A DNA stretch of 7,820 bases, taken from contig JAUXFR010000055.1 of the NCBI GenBank assembly GCA_030622805.1, positions 1 to 7,820 of the forward strand, given 5' to 3'. The position numbers and the translations under genes were made by a program. Every line of letters starts with the position of its first letter. Position 1 is the stretch's first letter. This document shows, piece by piece, positions 7,665-7,820 of the stretch. The stretch comes from Anaerolineae bacterium (GTDB lineage Bacteria; Chloroflexota; Anaerolineae; Anaerolineales; UBA4823). The notes beneath the pieces were generated by a model. The model had not been told where the DNA came from and did no database searches. It saw nothing but the letters and a program-made list of their open reading frames with translations.

Positions 7665-7820
7665 ATGGGCACTGGAACCTTTTCAAGGGTGGTCAAGTAT
7701 ATTGTTGTTCGGTCGTTCATTCTAATGACCGCCATCATTGTCAGTGTTTTTCTTACAATAACCATTGCCAACAAAGAAGATTTAATCATATCCAGTGGAA
7801 CGCGTGGCAATTTGTTCAAA
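7665..7820 (+). CDS. N-terminus of a membrane protein, possibly an ABC-transporter permease (partial)
   Basis: The 52 codons visible begin at ATG with GGAG (7653-7656) 8 nt upstream, a good ribosome site. A short basic N-terminus (FSRVVKYIVVR) leads into one long hydrophobic segment at about residues 12-36, followed by ANKEDLIISSGTRG. A conserved basic lead, a first transmembrane helix and an exposed segment are how DppB/OppB-type permeases of peptide importers begin, and such permeases are abundant in Chloroflexota. The product could equally be another polytopic or single-pass membrane protein, since the diagnostic permease loop lies beyond the window. The frame is open back to 7572 but contains no ATG, GTG or TTG start codon there, so the start at 7665 is preferred. 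Confidence 0.6.
   Translation, partial: MGTGTFSRVVKYIVVRSFILMTAIIVSVFLTITIANKEDLIISSGTRGNLFK

Noticed and set aside
7598..7819. 73-aa open frame on the - strand at the right edge
   Set aside because: The opposite strand has a good ribosome site, ATG and a typical membrane-protein N-terminus, so this is the shadow.

Overview
The window looks like a chromosomal stretch from a Chloroflexota bacterium, probably of the Anaerolineae. This is an inference. It rests on a T-box-controlled, type-2-like isoleucyl-tRNA synthetase with unusual signature motifs, a YyaL/SPATA20-family protein, moderately GC-rich core genes and AT-richer, repeat-bearing gaps. No tRNA, rRNA, CRISPR array or transposase gene was seen.

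Left end (1-729): the tail of a probable antitoxin gene, then a complete VapC-like PIN-domain toxin on the + strand. A gap of 233 bp follows, before the convergent end of ileS. It holds a perfect 15-bp inverted repeat around a 65-bp spacer, resembling a small intergenic mobile or REP-like element.

Centre-left (730-4718): ileS on the - strand with a full regulatory leader. Reading with the gene, this is a sigma70-type promoter, a T-box riboswitch with an AUC (Ile) specifier, its intrinsic terminator, an array of about eleven degenerate 8-bp repeats, a strong Shine-Dalgarno sequence and the 1145-aa enzyme. The HIGH motif reads GVHH and the KMSKS loop reads AMHKS. GXHH is the altered signature reported for mupirocin hyper-resistant IleRS2 enzymes, so this is the most notable point in the window.

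Centre-right (4742-6946): a divergent promoter drives a 677-aa YyaL/SPATA20 (DUF255) protein with an N-terminal CxxC thioredoxin fold. Its leader can form a 10-bp hairpin that buries the ribosome binding site.

Right end (6947-7820): AT-rich inverted repeats precede an extended -10 promoter only 9 nt upstream of a small ORF (73 aa), suggesting a leaderless transcript. This ORF overlaps a second small gene that appears broken by a single-base frameshift. A further extended -10 element precedes the start of a membrane protein that resembles an ABC-transporter permease and runs off the window. The genes do not form one pathway. The regulated unit understood best is ileS, where uncharged tRNA-Ile is expected to switch transcription on.
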